A stretch of 64,000 bases of DNA from Gammaproteobacteria bacterium. Its GTDB lineage: Bacteria > Pseudomonadota > Gammaproteobacteria > JACKNK01. The first letter of the stretch is position 1; every line of letters begins with the position of its first letter. The notes beneath the pieces were generated by a model that saw nothing but the letters and a program-made list of their open reading frames with translations, did not search any database and was not told where the DNA came from. A program made the position numbers and the translations under genes. This document shows, in pieces, positions 45,124 through 54,845 of this stretch. The stretch covers positions 501,001 to 565,000 of the forward strand of contig JACKNJ010000002.1 of the NCBI GenBank assembly GCA_024234895.1. Direction: 5' to 3'.

Positions 45124-48100
45124 ATGAACCTCCTCCGCCTTTCCATCGAACGCCCGGTCGGCACCTACGCGGGCGTCATCCTGGTCCTGCTGTTCGGCGT
45201 CCTCGGGCTGTTGCAACTGCCGGTGCAGCTGACCCCGGATGTCGAAGCGCCGACCCTGACCGTGACCACGCAGTGGCTCGGCGCGTCGCCTTACGAGATC
45301 GAGAAGGAGATCGTGGAGCGCCAGGAGGAGGTGCTGCGCTCGGTGACCGGCCTGATGAAGATGGAGTCGTCCAGCTTCAACGGCTTCGCCGAGGTGGTGC
45401 TGACCTTCGCGGTCGGCGACAACCTGGACGCGGCGATGGGGCGCGTGTCCAACAAGCTCAACGAGGTGCGGCGTTACCCGGAGAACGCACTGCGCCCGGT
45501 GATCAGCACCTCCGGCGCGGAGAGTTCGCCGGTCATCTGGATGATGCTCAAAACCCGCGCAGGCGACCCCGCGCTGATCCGCACCCACCGCAGCTTCTTC
45601 GACGACAACGTGGCCCAGTACCTGGAGCGCGTGCCCGGTGTCGGCTCCCTGCTGGTGTTCGGCGGCAGCGAGGAGCGTCTTGAGGTGGTCGTCGACCCGC
45701 GCCAGATGGCGCGCCGCGAACTGACGCTGAATGCGCTGATCGCCAGCGTGAACGGCGCCAACGCCGACGTTTCCGCCGGTCTCCTCGGCGTCGACAAGCG
45801 CAATTACCGCGTGCGCACGGTCAGCCAGTTCCAGTCGGTCGACGACCCGCTCGACGTGCTGCTCAAGGACGACGGCGTGCACCGCGTCCACCTGCGCGAT
45901 GTCGCCAGCACCCGTCTCGGCTACGAGCCGAACCCCGCGCCGGTGCTGCACAACGGCGCGCCCGTCATCGTCGTCGGTGTGCGCAAGCAGGCCGGCGCCA
46001 ACGTCCTCGACCTGACCGCGCGGGTGCGCGAGGAAGTCACGCGCCTGAACGACGGCGTGCTCAAGGATCGCGGCATCTGGCTCGACTGGGTGCACGACCA
46101 GACCCCGTACATCACCACCGCGATCGACACCGTGCGCTTGAATCTCGCCATCGGTGGTCTGCTCGCGATCATCGTCCTGCTGCTGTTCCTGCGCTCGATC
46201 AGCGCCACCCTGACGGTGGCCGTCGCGATCCCGATCTCGGTGGTCGGCACCTTCCTGTTCATGTGGTTCTTCGGGCGCAACATCAATGTGGTGTCGCTGG
46301 CCGGCATCTCCTTCGCGGTCGGCATGCTGGTCGACAACGCCATCGTCGTGCTGGAGAACATCGACCGCCACCGGCGGCTGGGCAAGACGCCGTTCCAGGC
46401 CAGCTACGACGGCGCCCGCGAGGTCTGGGGCGCGGTGCTGGCCTCGACCGTGACCACCGTGGCCGTGTTCCTGCCGGTGATCTTCGTAGCGGAGGAGGCC
46501 GGGCAGTTGTTCCGCGACATCGCCATCGCGATCACCTTCTCGATCCTCCTGTCGCTGCTGGTTTCGGTCAGCGTGATACCGGCCCTGACGCGGCAGTTGT
46601 TTTCGTTATCGAAGAAACAGAACGCGGCCCGTGAACCCGGCGAGGGCAACGCCTTCGTGCGCGCGATCATGGCCGGCTCGCGCTTCACGTTGCGCAATCC
46701 GGTGACCCGCATCGTCACCGTCGCCGCGTTCACGGCCGGTTCGATCGCGCTCGCGGCCGTGCTGCTGCCGAAGGCCGAATACCTCCCGCAGGGCAACCGC
46801 AACCTGATCATCAACATCCTGGTGCCGCCGCCCGGTTACTCCGACGAGAAGCGCTGGGAGATGGGCCGCCACGTGATGGCCGAGCTGAAACCCTATCTGG
46901 AACAGGACTACCTCGACGGCATCCCGCAGATCGACAACCTGTTCTTCGTCGCCTCCGACAAGTTCAACCTGTTCGGCGGCACCTCGAAGCACATCGACGA
47001 GGCGCGCGGGATGATGCCGGCGTTCACCCGGGTCATGAACGAGATCCCCGGCGTGTTCGGCGTGTCCATCCAGAGCGGCATCTTCGAGAACGGCGTCGGC
47101 AAGGGCCGCAGCGTCGACGTGAACGTGTCCGGCGACGATTACCCGACCATCGTCGCCGCCGCCGGCATGCTCTACGGCGCCATCGCGCAGGAGATTCCGG
47201 GCGCGCAGATCCGCCCGGTGCCGTCGCTGGAGATCGGCTATCCGGAGGCGAATCTGATCCCGGATCGCGCCCGCGTGGTCGCCAACGGCCTCACCGAGGA
47301 AGAACTCGGCATCTACGTCGACGTGCTCATGGACGGACGCCGCATCGGCGACTACAAACCCGCCGGCGGCAGCCTGATGGACCTGATCGTCACCGGCGCC
47401 GATGGCGTGGTGAAGACGCCGGAAGACCTGCTCGACCGGCTGGTCGCGACGAAGTACGGCGAACTGGTCCGCATCGGCGATCTCGCCCGCATCGAATACG
47501 GCCAGGGCATGACCCAGGTCGATCACTTCGAGCGCAAGCGCAACGTGCGTCTCGAAGTCACCCCGCCCGAGGACTACGCGCTGCAGACCGCGCTGGAGAC
47601 GATCGGCGACGACCTCGTGCCCGGTCTCCAGGCCGCCGGCAAGCTGGCTGGCGTCAGCGTCCACGTCGGCGGCAATGCCGACAAGCTCACCGAGACGCGC
47701 GAGGCCCTGCAATGGAATTTCGTGCTCGCGATCGTCATCACCTACCTGCTGCTGTCCGCGCTGTTCGGCAATTACCTGTACCCGCTGATCATCCTCTTCA
47801 CCGTGCCGCTGGCCGCCGGCGGCGGCTTTCTCGGCCTCGCCATGGTCAACGCGCTGATCGCGCCGCAGCCCTTCGACATCCTCGTCATGCTCGGCTTCAT
47901 CATCCTGGTCGGCACCGTGGTCAACAACGCGATCCTGATCGTGCATCAGGCGCTCAACAACATCCGCGAAGGCGGCATGGACGGCATGCAGGCGATCGAG
48001 AACTCGGTGCGCACCCGCATCCGCCCGATCTTCATGTCCGCGACCACCTCGCTGTTCGGCCTGCTGCCGCTGGTCCTCGCCACCGGCTCCGGCTCCGAGC

Positions 48101-48240
48101 TCTACCGCGGCCTCGGCGCCGTCATCCTCGGCGGCCTCGCCCTGTCCACCGTGCTGACCCTGTTCGTGGTCCCGGCCCTGCTCGCCTTCCTGATCGGCCG
48201 CGAGCGCCCCTCCACCACCCCCGCCGATGCCCCGATGTGA
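45124..48240 (+). CDS. RND-family efflux transporter (inner-membrane pump)
   Basis: The product has 1038 residues and 12 TM helices: one at the N-terminus (GVILVLLFGVLGLLQLPVQ), the second set from ~residue 340, and a repeat in the C-terminal half. The proton-relay helix reads GMLVDNAIVVLENI, with the DN variant common in HAE-type and related pumps. DIAIAITFSILLSL and FIILVGTVVNNAILIVHQ are typical of the fold. The substrate cannot be read from sequence. With the adaptor it forms two thirds of a tripartite pump; no TolC-like gene is adjacent. Confidence 0.94.
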   Translation: MNLLRLSIERPVGTYAGVILVLLFGVLGLLQLPVQLTPDVEAPTLTVTTQWLGASPYEIEKEIVERQEEVLRSVTGLMKMESSSFNGFAEVVLTFAVGDNLDAAMGRVSNKLNEVRRYPENALRPVISTSGAESSPVIWMMLKTRAGDPALIRTHRSFFDDNVAQYLERVPGVGSLLVFGGSEERLEVVVDPRQMARRELTLNALIASVNGANADVSAGLLGVDKRNYRVRTVSQFQSVDDPLDVLLKDDGVHRVHLRDVASTRLGYEPNPAPVLHNGAPVIVVGVRKQAGANVLDLTARVREEVTRLNDGVLKDRGIWLDWVHDQTPYITTAIDTVRLNLAIGGLLAIIVLLLFLRSISATLTVAVAIPISVVGTFLFMWFFGRNINVVSLAGISFAVGMLVDNAIVVLENIDRHRRLGKTPFQASYDGAREVWGAVLASTVTTVAVFLPVIFVAEEAGQLFRDIAIAITFSILLSLLVSVSVIPALTRQLFSLSKKQNAAREPGEGNAFVRAIMAGSRFTLRNPVTRIVTVAAFTAGSIALAAVLLPKAEYLPQGNRNLIINILVPPPGYSDEKRWEMGRHVMAELKPYLEQDYLDGIPQIDNLFFVASDKFNLFGGTSKHIDEARGMMPAFTRVMNEIPGVFGVSIQSGIFENGVGKGRSVDVNVSGDDYPTIVAAAGMLYGAIAQEIPGAQIRPVPSLEIGYPEANLIPDRARVVANGLTEEELGIYVDVLMDGRRIGDYKPAGGSLMDLIVTGADGVVKTPEDLLDRLVATKYGELVRIGDLARIEYGQGMTQVDHFERKRNVRLEVTPPEDYALQTALETIGDDLVPGLQAAGKLAGVSVHVGGNADKLTETREALQWNFVLAIVITYLLLSALFGNYLYPLIILFTVPLAAGGGFLGLAMVNALIAPQPFDILVMLGFIILVGTVVNNAILIVHQALNNIREGGMDGMQAIENSVRTRIRPIFMSATTSLFGLLPLVLATGSGSELYRGLGAVILGGLALSTVLTLFVVPALLAFLIGRERPSTTPADAPM

Positions 48241-48591
48241 CCTCACGGTCGTGTGGGAGCGGCGTCTCGCCGCGATCGGGGGATGGAATTGATGATGTTG
48301 TGAACAACATCGTTTCTGGTAGCAAGTCTTCCTAGGGCCACCATGGCCTCCAGGGACACGCCGTGAATACATCCCTGCGGCCGACGGTCCCCGGAGGCCC
48401 TGCTGACCCCAGGAAGCCGGAAGGGAAGTGGAATGAAAGAAGGGCGGCCCGCATTGAGCGGGCCGCCCTTCTTGTTGGTGCTTGTACGTCGCTAGTCGCC
48501 GATCGCGGAAACGGTGGTTGTCCCAGTGCTTTTCGCCGCGATCGGCGTCCGCCATGACGGATAAGGAAGCGTTGCGGCGAATAGGTGTATT
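48241..48591. other. Noncoding gap after the RND pump
   Basis: No gene. It contains a REP-like variant (48253-48280, GTGGGAGCGGCGTCTCGCCG), a near-palindrome GATGTTGT-GA-ACAACATC (48293-48310), a conspicuous GGACACGCCGTGAATACATCC stretch of unknown meaning (48354-48374) and a strong bidirectional terminator at 48438-48473. A further fragment with the REP end sequence (CGCCGCGATCGG) lies near 48535. Confidence 0.6.
48438..48473. terminator. Strong bidirectional terminator
   Basis: About 15-bp stem AAGAAGGGCGGCCCGC/GCGGGCCGCCCTTCTT with an ATTGA loop, between the convergent RND and HNH genes. Confidence 0.93.
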
Positions 48592-49503
48592 TCAGACATT
48601 TTTGAATACGGCAAAGCGGTGATATTCCATATAGCGGCGGCTCCGCTCGGCAAGGTCAATCGTTGTCCACTGACCTAAACCGCAACGAAGTCGGTCACTA
48701 ATGCTCAAATTAGGTGAAATCAGTGTTTGCCCATCATCTGTAAAACTAATCAGTCCTTTGTCAAAGAGCTTATCCGCAAGGGCAGAGAGCAAAATACCGT
48801 TCTGAGGATCGAGGCGCTCGGTGTTCGTCGCGACGTTCCACGGCTTGATGTGGGATGCAATCAGGAGTTGCGCACTCTGAATGCCTGTAACGGCGCATAC
48901 GCCGTTGTAAGCGTTGATTACGTCTTTCCGAAACTGTCCTTGGCCGAGTCGTGATGCACGTATGTACGCACGTTCGGTTTCTGACAGGCCGTTGGTGATG
49001 GTCGGTGGTTCAGCTTCAGTGTGTGGCGCTGACCGTCGGTAGATCAGGCTATCGGGGGTGGCCGGTTTGTCGAGACATATGCGGATGCGTTTCTGAGCGT
49101 TACCCGTGCTTTTTGTGCCAGGCGCCCTGTGCATTCCGGCGACTTCTCGCTGTAGGGCCTTCCGGAACTCGTCGATTTCGACGGTTTTAAGGTTGATCGG
49201 ATACGGGACCGCAAGCTTGGCGCTCCGCTCCTGAATCGGGAGTTCTGACACGGTGGTTGAGTCGAGTACAACATTTGTGACGCTGATGCCGGCAGCAGCA
49301 AGTCGTTCAAAAAGCAGGCCGAGCAACTTGTTGTAATCAGGATTGCGCCGCTTTACTCCGCGCGCCCGATTGGCGCCGCCGCTACTCTCGATAACGATGC
49401 AGTGGGCGCCATCGAGCACGTCCAAGCTGAGTTCGGCGTCCAGGAGGTGGTCTTGGTTATCGAGCAGGTTCAATGCTGCGACCGTCCCATTAAATCGCTG
49501 CAA
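48592..49503 (-). CDS. HNH-nuclease domain protein, possible 5'-truncated gene
   Basis: The open frame gives 303 residues from TTG 49503, but no ATG or GTG is available before the conserved part and the frame extends upstream only to a stop near 49549. The C-terminal half holds an HNH domain (GVCAVTGIQSAQLLIASHIKPWNVATNTERLDPQNGILLSALADKLFDKGLISF). The N-terminal half (HCIVIESSGGANRARGVKRRNPDYNKLLGLLFERLAAAG) resembles the recognition half of McrA/type IV-like or orphan HNH restriction proteins. GC is lower than in argH next door, indicating transfer. Target DNA unknown. It may still be translated from TTG. Confidence 0.72.
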   Translation of the reverse strand: MQRFNGTVAALNLLDNQDHLLDAELSLDVLDGAHCIVIESSGGANRARGVKRRNPDYNKLLGLLFERLAAAGISVTNVVLDSTTVSELPIQERSAKLAVPYPINLKTVEIDEFRKALQREVAGMHRAPGTKSTGNAQKRIRICLDKPATPDSLIYRRSAPHTEAEPPTITNGLSETERAYIRASRLGQGQFRKDVINAYNGVCAVTGIQSAQLLIASHIKPWNVATNTERLDPQNGILLSALADKLFDKGLISFTDDGQTLISPNLSISDRLRCGLGQWTTIDLAERSRRYMEYHRFAVFKNV

Positions 49504-49582
49504 AATTGTTCGGAATCGTGGCTTAACCCGGCTTTGTCCGCCGATATCTCACCCGCTGGGTGGTCCATCACTTGCCGGGGCA

Positions 49583-50983
49583 CTAGGCAATGCGCTGACG
49601 AGCCCGCTGGATCGCCGCGCGGACCTGATTCGGGGCGGTGCCGCCGAGGTGGTCGCGGGCGGCGACGGAGCCTTCGAGGGTGAGGTAGTCGAAGACGTCG
49701 GCGTCGATGCGGTCGGAGAAGCCTTGCAGTTCTTCGAGGCTCAGTTCGGCGAGATCACGTTTGCTATCGACACCGAGACGCACGGCGCGACCGACGACTT
49801 CGTGGGCGTCGCGGAAGGCGACGCCCTTGCGGACCAGGTAGTCCGCCAGGTCGGTGGCGGTGGCGTAACCCTGCAGGGCGGCGGCGCGCATCCGGTCGCG
49901 GCGCGGGACCATGTTCGGGGCCATGTCGGCGAAGGCGCGCAGCGAGTTGCGCACGGTGTCGACGGTGTCGAACAGGGGTTCCTTGTCTTCCTGATTGTCC
50001 TTGTTGTACGCCAGCGGCTGGGACTTCATCAGGGTCAGCATGGCGACCAGATTGCCGTCGACGCGGGCGACCTTGCCGCGGATCAGCTCGGGCACGTCCG
50101 GGTTCTTCTTCTGCGGCATGATCGACGAGCCGGTGCAGAAGCGGTCGGGCAGGTCGATGAAGCCGAACTGCGCCGAGGACCAGATGATCATCTCCTCGCT
50201 GAACCGCGACAGATGCGTCATCAGGATCGCGGCGGCGGCGCTGAATTCGATCGCGAAGTCGCGGTCGCTGACGGCGTCCAGCGAGTTCTCCGCCGGGGCC
50301 TCGAAGCCGAGCAGTTCGCAGGTGATCGTGCGGTCGATCGGGAAGGTGGTGCCGGCCAGCGCCGCCGCGCCCAGGGGCATGCGGTTGACGCGCTTGCGGC
50401 AGTCGATCAGGCGTTCGGCGTCGCGTTGCAGGTTCTCGAACCAGGCCAGCAGGTGGTGGCCGAAGGTGACCGGCTGGGCGACCTGGAGGTGGGTGAAGCC
50501 GGGCAGGATGGTGTCGGCTTCCTTCTCGGCGAGGTCGAGCAGGCCGCTCTGCGCGCGGCGCAGTTCAGCGACGATGGCGTCGATCTGGTCGCGCAGCCAC
50601 AGGCGCACGTCGGTGGCGACCTGGTCGTTGCGCGAGCGACCGGTGTGCAGCTTCTTGCCGACGTCGCCGATGCGCTGGGTCAGGCGTGCCTCGATGTTCA
50701 TGTGCACGTCTTCGAGCGCGACCGACCATTCGAAGTTGCCGGCCTCGATGTCGGCGAGGATGCCGTTCAGGCCGTCGACGATGGCTGTCGCTTCCGCGTC
50801 CGTCAGCACGCCGACGCGGGCGAGCATGGTGGCGTGCGCGATCGAGCCCTGGATGTCGTGCGCGTACAGGCGCTGGTCGAAGCTGATCGAGGCGTTGAAT
50901 TCCTCGACGAAGGCGTCCTGCGATTCGGTGAAGCGACCGCCCCACATCTTCTGGGACGGATTGGCGGCGGGCTTGTCGGACAT
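49583..50983 (-). CDS. argH: Argininosuccinate lyase
   Basis: This 466-residue protein starts at ATG 50983 (MSDKPAANPSQKMWGGRF). It has the fumarase/aspartase superfamily signature GSSIMPQKKNPDVPELIRG (catalytic Ser loop), and HMNIEARLTQ near the substrate site. It cleaves argininosuccinate to arginine and fumarate, the last step of arginine synthesis. It is close to hemC, as in many Gammaproteobacteria (Pseudomonas has argH near algR-hemC), but here a thioredoxin-like gene lies between. Confidence 0.97.
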   Translation of the reverse strand: MSDKPAANPSQKMWGGRFTESQDAFVEEFNASISFDQRLYAHDIQGSIAHATMLARVGVLTDAEATAIVDGLNGILADIEAGNFEWSVALEDVHMNIEARLTQRIGDVGKKLHTGRSRNDQVATDVRLWLRDQIDAIVAELRRAQSGLLDLAEKEADTILPGFTHLQVAQPVTFGHHLLAWFENLQRDAERLIDCRKRVNRMPLGAAALAGTTFPIDRTITCELLGFEAPAENSLDAVSDRDFAIEFSAAAAILMTHLSRFSEEMIIWSSAQFGFIDLPDRFCTGSSIMPQKKNPDVPELIRGKVARVDGNLVAMLTLMKSQPLAYNKDNQEDKEPLFDTVDTVRNSLRAFADMAPNMVPRRDRMRAAALQGYATATDLADYLVRKGVAFRDAHEVVGRAVRLGVDSKRDLAELSLEELQGFSDRIDADVFDYLTLEGSVAARDHLGGTAPNQVRAAIQRARQRIA

Positions 50984-51060
50984 CGGGGCGTCTCGGCCTG
51001 GGAGAAGGGCCGGGATTATAGCGTGCGCGTCGTTTTGCCCCGATCCCACGAACAGCGTTT

Positions 51061-51158
51061 GACGCAGAGGCGCGGAGAACGCGGAGATCGCAGAGGGATA
51101 ACCCGTGTTCTCCATCTCAAACACTCTGCGTTCTTTGCGCTCTCCGCGCCTCTGCGTT
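51061..51158. repeat. Paired inverted repeat, CGCAGAGGCGCGGAGA family
   Basis: The arms GACGCAGAGGCGCGGAGA and the inverse (TCTCCGCGCCTCTGCGTT) enclose a 60-base core that is itself partly palindromic. It lies between argH and the thioredoxin-like gene. Confidence 0.85.
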
Positions 51159-51177
51159 GAATGCCGTTGAGGTGAAG

Positions 51178-51654
51178 TTACTCGGCCCTGACCGACTTGA
51201 GGGCTTCGTCGATGCCTTTTTCCACGTACCAGGGGAACAGTTCGGGCGTGTTGTAGCCGCGAATGCGTTCGGAGACCTGCGCCCCCGCCGGGTTCAGGAA
51301 CAGCAGCGTGGGCGTGACCCAGGCGCGGTAGTCGCTGGCGAGGTCCTGCGCGGAACGTCGCAGGCCGTTGAAGTCGAGCACGCTCTCGCCGGCATCGATG
51401 TTGAGCTCGCGGATCAGCACGCGCTGATCGTAATCGCCACTGATGCGCATCGGTTCGAGCAGTTCCGACTTCAGCCGTTCGCAGTAGCCGCAGTCGGATT
51501 GCGACACGATCAGCAGCACCGGCAGCCGTTGCGTGCGTGCCTCCTCCGCCAGTGCCCGGAAGTCATGCACGACCGGCACCTTGCGGTCGATGTCGGCGCT
51601 GGCCGACAGGGTGGTCAGCAGGAGTGCCAGACCGATGAGCGGGGTTGATTTCAT
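51178..51654 (-). CDS. Secreted thioredoxin-like protein (CGYC)
   Basis: The product has 158 residues. A signal peptide (LIGLALLLTTLSASA) precedes a thioredoxin fold with the redox motif CGYC in VSQSDCGYCERLKSELL, and TPTLLFLNPAG supplies the cis-Pro. It resembles SoxW and DsbD C-terminal-type thioredoxins that reduce periplasmic proteins. It is transcribed away from hemC; a role in cytochrome or sulfur oxidation chemistry is possible but not shown. Confidence 0.88.
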   Translation of the reverse strand: MKSTPLIGLALLLTTLSASADIDRKVPVVHDFRALAEEARTQRLPVLLIVSQSDCGYCERLKSELLEPMRISGDYDQRVLIRELNIDAGESVLDFNGLRRSAQDLASDYRAWVTPTLLFLNPAGAQVSERIRGYNTPELFPWYVEKGIDEALKSVRAE

Positions 51655-51850
51655 GAGTTCTCCAGGGCGACGCGGGCGTGGGCGCCAACGCTAGTCACGA
51701 TAGCCCGATATTGGATGTCCGGCGTGCGTTGCCAGTTCCCGGGCAAACGCGGCTTGCCGGTCATCAAGCAGGTTTTTTGCCAGCCGCCTGCTGGCGACAT
51801 AGCATTGCCGGCTTCGCGCCACGCACGCCCCGACAACACAAGGCCCGCCC

Positions 51851-52777
51851 ATGAGCGACAACATCCTCCGCATCGCCACCCGCAAGAGCCCGCTCGCCAT
51901 GTGGCAGGCTGAACACGTCGCCGCCCGATTGCAGGCCGCGCATCCCGGGTTGCAGATCGAACTGGTCGGCATGAGCACGCGGGGCGACAAGATCCTCGAC
52001 AGCCCGCTGGCGAAGATCGGCGGCAAGGGTCTGTTCGTCAAGGAACTGGAGGTCGGCATGCTGGAAGGCGTCGCCGACATCGCCGTGCACTCCATGAAGG
52101 ACGTGCCGATGGAGTTTCCGGAGGGGCTGCATCTGGCCGTGATCCTGGAACGCGAGGACCCGCGCGACGCCTTCGTGTCGAACACGATCGCCAGTTTCGA
52201 CGCGCTGCCGCAGGGCGCTCGGGTCGGCACGTCCAGCCTGCGTCGCCAGTGCCAGTTGATGGAGCGCCGTCCCGATCTGGAGATCCTGTCCCTGCGCGGC
52301 AACGTGAACACGCGTCTGGCCAAGCTCGATGCCGGCGATTTCGACGCCATCATCCTCGCCGCCGCCGGCCTCAAGCGACTCGGTTTCCACGACCGCATCA
52401 CCCACGAGATCGACCCGTCCCAGAGCCTGCCGGCGATGGCGCAGGGCGCGATCGGCATCGAATGCCGCAGTGAGGACCCGCGCGTCAACGGGCTGCTGGC
52501 CTGTCTGGATCACCGCGAGACCCACATCCGCGTCAGCGCCGAACGGGCCATGAATCACCGCCTGAACGGCGGCTGTCAGGTGCCGATCGCCGGCTACTCC
52601 ACGCTCGACGGCGACCAGTTGCACATGCGTGGGCTGGTCGGCCGGCCGGATGGAAGGGAAGTCATTCGCGGGGAGATATCCGGTCCCGCGGCCGATGCCG
52701 AGAAGCTGGGCGTGGCGCTGGCGGACGATCTGCTGGCGCGCGGCGCGGGGGAAATTCTCGCGGAACTCGGGGAGTGA
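51851..52777 (+). CDS. hemC: Porphobilinogen deaminase (hydroxymethylbilane synthase)
   Basis: This 308-residue protein joins four porphobilinogens to preuroporphyrinogen on a dipyrromethane cofactor attached to Cys242 (LNGGCQVPIAGY). Substrate-binding blocks IATRKSPLAMWQ, SMKDVPME and GTSSLRRQCQL are intact. It is the first gene of hemCDXY; a paired repeat sits between it and hemD. Confidence 0.97.
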   Translation: MSDNILRIATRKSPLAMWQAEHVAARLQAAHPGLQIELVGMSTRGDKILDSPLAKIGGKGLFVKELEVGMLEGVADIAVHSMKDVPMEFPEGLHLAVILEREDPRDAFVSNTIASFDALPQGARVGTSSLRRQCQLMERRPDLEILSLRGNVNTRLAKLDAGDFDAIILAAAGLKRLGFHDRITHEIDPSQSLPAMAQGAIGIECRSEDPRVNGLLACLDHRETHIRVSAERAMNHRLNGGCQVPIAGYSTLDGDQLHMRGLVGRPDGREVIRGEISGPAADAEKLGVALADDLLARGAGEILAELGE

Positions 52778-52789
52778 CATGGTTCGGCG

Positions 52790-52850
52790 GTTGGCTTTGC
52801 CTCCGCTCAGCCAACGGCAGGTCCGCTGGCTGAGCGGAGCCGAAGCCGGC
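52790..52850. repeat. Paired inverted repeat, GGCTGGCTTCGGCTCCGCTC family
   Basis: Two inverted arms around GCTCCGCTCAGCCA/TGGCTGAGCGGAGC lie in the short gap between hemC and hemD. Other copies are at 56091 and a half at 12966. Confidence 0.85.
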
Positions 52851-52870
52851 TGTATCGACACTGAGTCGTC

Positions 52871-53641
52871 ATGAACGCGCTCGACGGCATTCGCGTGTTG
52901 GTCACCCGCCCGGCGCACCAGGCCGATGGCCTGTGCGCGGCCATCGAGGCCGAAGGCGGCGTCGCGGTGCGCTTTCCGACCATCGCCATCGAGCCTGTCG
53001 ACGGCACCGAGGCGCGGGCGCGGCTCGCCGGGCACGATTGGGACTGGATCATCTTCACCAGCGCCAATGCCGTCGGTAACGCGCTGACGATTTCCAGCGC
53101 GTGGCGCGACCGTCCGCTGATCGCCGTCGGCAAGGCCACCCGCGACGCGCTGCGTGCCGCCGGGCTGGACGTGGCGCTGACCCCGTCCGACGGCTTCAAC
53201 AGCGAGGCCCTGCTCGCGCTCCCCGAACTGGCCGATGTCGCGCATCGCCGCATCCTGATCGTGCGCGGCGAGGGCGGTCGCGAGACGCTGGCCGGGACGC
53301 TGCGCGATCGCGGCGCGAAGGTTGCGTATGCCGAGGTCTACCGCCGGGTCCCGCCAGTCGTCGATCCCGCTCCGCTGCTTGCGCGCTGGCGCGACGGCGG
53401 CATCGACGTGGTCACCGTCACCAGCAACGAAACGCTCGCCAATCTCGCCGCGATGCTGGGCGACCAAGGACGGGCCTTGCTGGCGCGCACGCCGGTGGTT
53501 GCGGTCAGCGATCGTGTGCTACAAATCGCCGCCCGACTCGGCCTGTCGAATCCCCCCCGTGTCGCCGCCAGCGCCCACGATGCCGATGTGCTTGCCGCGC
53601 TTGTCGAATGGCGACGCGATTCCGGAACCGCTCATGACTGA
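52871..53641 (+). CDS. hemD: Uroporphyrinogen-III synthase
   Basis: The product has 256 residues. The two-lobed fold is visible as two repeats (VLVTRPAHQADGLCAAIEAEGG, IIFTSANAVGNAL; ILIVRGEGGRETLAGTLRDRGAKV, VTVTSNETLANLA). It cyclises hydroxymethylbilane with D-ring inversion. Overlaps hemX by eight bases. Confidence 0.94.
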   Translation: MNALDGIRVLVTRPAHQADGLCAAIEAEGGVAVRFPTIAIEPVDGTEARARLAGHDWDWIIFTSANAVGNALTISSAWRDRPLIAVGKATRDALRAAGLDVALTPSDGFNSEALLALPELADVAHRRILIVRGEGGRETLAGTLRDRGAKVAYAEVYRRVPPVVDPAPLLARWRDGGIDVVTVTSNETLANLAAMLGDQGRALLARTPVVAVSDRVLQIAARLGLSNPPRVAASAHDADVLAALVEWRRDSGTAHD

Positions 53642-54845
53642 CAAACCCCTCAAAGACGACCTGCTCGACGATCTGCCCGAGCCGAAAGCCGCTGCCACCG
53701 AGCCCACGCCGCCGGCGGAGCGGTCGGCACCGGAGAGCGGTTCGCGCATCGGTCTGTGGCTGTCCGGCATCTCGCTGGTGCTCGCGGTCGGCCTGATGGG
53801 CGGCGGCATCTGGCTGTGGGTGCAATACCAGACCCTGCTCGACAAGCAGCAGGCGGTGGCGATGCAGTCCAGCGAGAGCCTGCGCAGCCTCGGCGAGAAC
53901 CTCGAAGGCCTGACCTCACGCATCGACGGCGAGGTGGTCGCGCGGGTCGAGACCCTGCGCAGCGAGCAGGTCGCGATGGAACAGAGCCAGAACCGCCTGC
54001 GCGACTCGGTCAACGAGGTCAAGGCGCTCGCCGTCGGCGACCGCAAGCCGCTGGTGCTGGCCGATACCGAATACCTGCTCAAGCTCGCCAACGAGCGCCT
54101 GACCTTCATGTTCGACACCGAGACCTCGGTCACCGCGCTGCAATCGGCGGATGCCGGCCTGGCCTCGCTGGAAGACCCGGACCTGATCGAGATCCGCGCG
54201 CAGATCGCCCGCGAGATCGACGCGCTGCGGGCGGTGCCGAGCCCGGACATCGCCGGCATGGCGGTGCGTCTCGCCGCCCTCGGCGACCGTGTCGACGAAC
54301 TGCCGTTGCCGGGCCGCGAGGCGCTGCGTGGCGCCGATGAGGCCGCGCCGGCCGCGACCGGGAACGCCGATCGCGCTCACGACCGGGATTGGCGCGAGGC
54401 TGCCGACAAGGTCATGAACGACCTGCGCAAGCTGGTCGTGGTGCGTCACCGCACCCGCGATCAGCACGAGGTGCTGACCCCGCGCGAGAGTTACTTCCTG
54501 CGCGAGAACCTGCGTCTGAAACTCGAATCGGCGCGTCTCTCGCTGTTGCAGCGCGAGGGCGACGGCTACCGGGGCGACCTCGCCACCGCGCGCGGCTGGG
54601 TCGAACGATATTTCGTCGCCGACAGCAACGAGGTCCGCCACATGCTCGCCAGCATCGATGAGCTGGCCGCGCAGCCGATCGAGGTCGAGCGCCCGAACAT
54701 CACCGCTTCCCTGCGCCAGGTGCGCCTGCTGCGCGCGCGTCTGCTCGGCGAGGAGGCCGGTCGCGCGAAGGCGGCGGCGGAGCGGGCCGAAGCCTCGGTG
54801 CCGGCGGCGGCCATCGAACCGGCCAGCATGGAGCCCGCGCGGTGA
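53634..54845 (+). CDS. hemX: HemX-family membrane protein
   Basis: This 403-residue protein starts at ATG 53634. An acidic N-terminus is followed by a single TM helix (LWLSGISLVLAVGLMGGGIWLWV, about 38-61) and a long helical periplasmic domain with a coiled coil (KQQAVAMQSSESLRSLGENLEGLTSRIDGEVVARVETL). It is annotated in databases as a methyltransferase by position, but no methyltransferase motif is present. Its role beside heme synthesis is unknown; it may scaffold HemY. Confidence 0.9.
   Translation: MTDKPLKDDLLDDLPEPKAAATEPTPPAERSAPESGSRIGLWLSGISLVLAVGLMGGGIWLWVQYQTLLDKQQAVAMQSSESLRSLGENLEGLTSRIDGEVVARVETLRSEQVAMEQSQNRLRDSVNEVKALAVGDRKPLVLADTEYLLKLANERLTFMFDTETSVTALQSADAGLASLEDPDLIEIRAQIAREIDALRAVPSPDIAGMAVRLAALGDRVDELPLPGREALRGADEAAPAATGNADRAHDRDWREAADKVMNDLRKLVVVRHRTRDQHEVLTPRESYFLRENLRLKLESARLSLLQREGDGYRGDLATARGWVERYFVADSNEVRHMLASIDELAAQPIEVERPNITASLRQVRLLRARLLGEEAGRAKAAAERAEASVPAAAIEPASMEPAR

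Noticed and set aside
53634..54845. HemX as a uroporphyrinogen methyltransferase
   Set aside because: The single TM helix and coiled-coil composition show no SAM-binding motif, so the transferred database name was not used.
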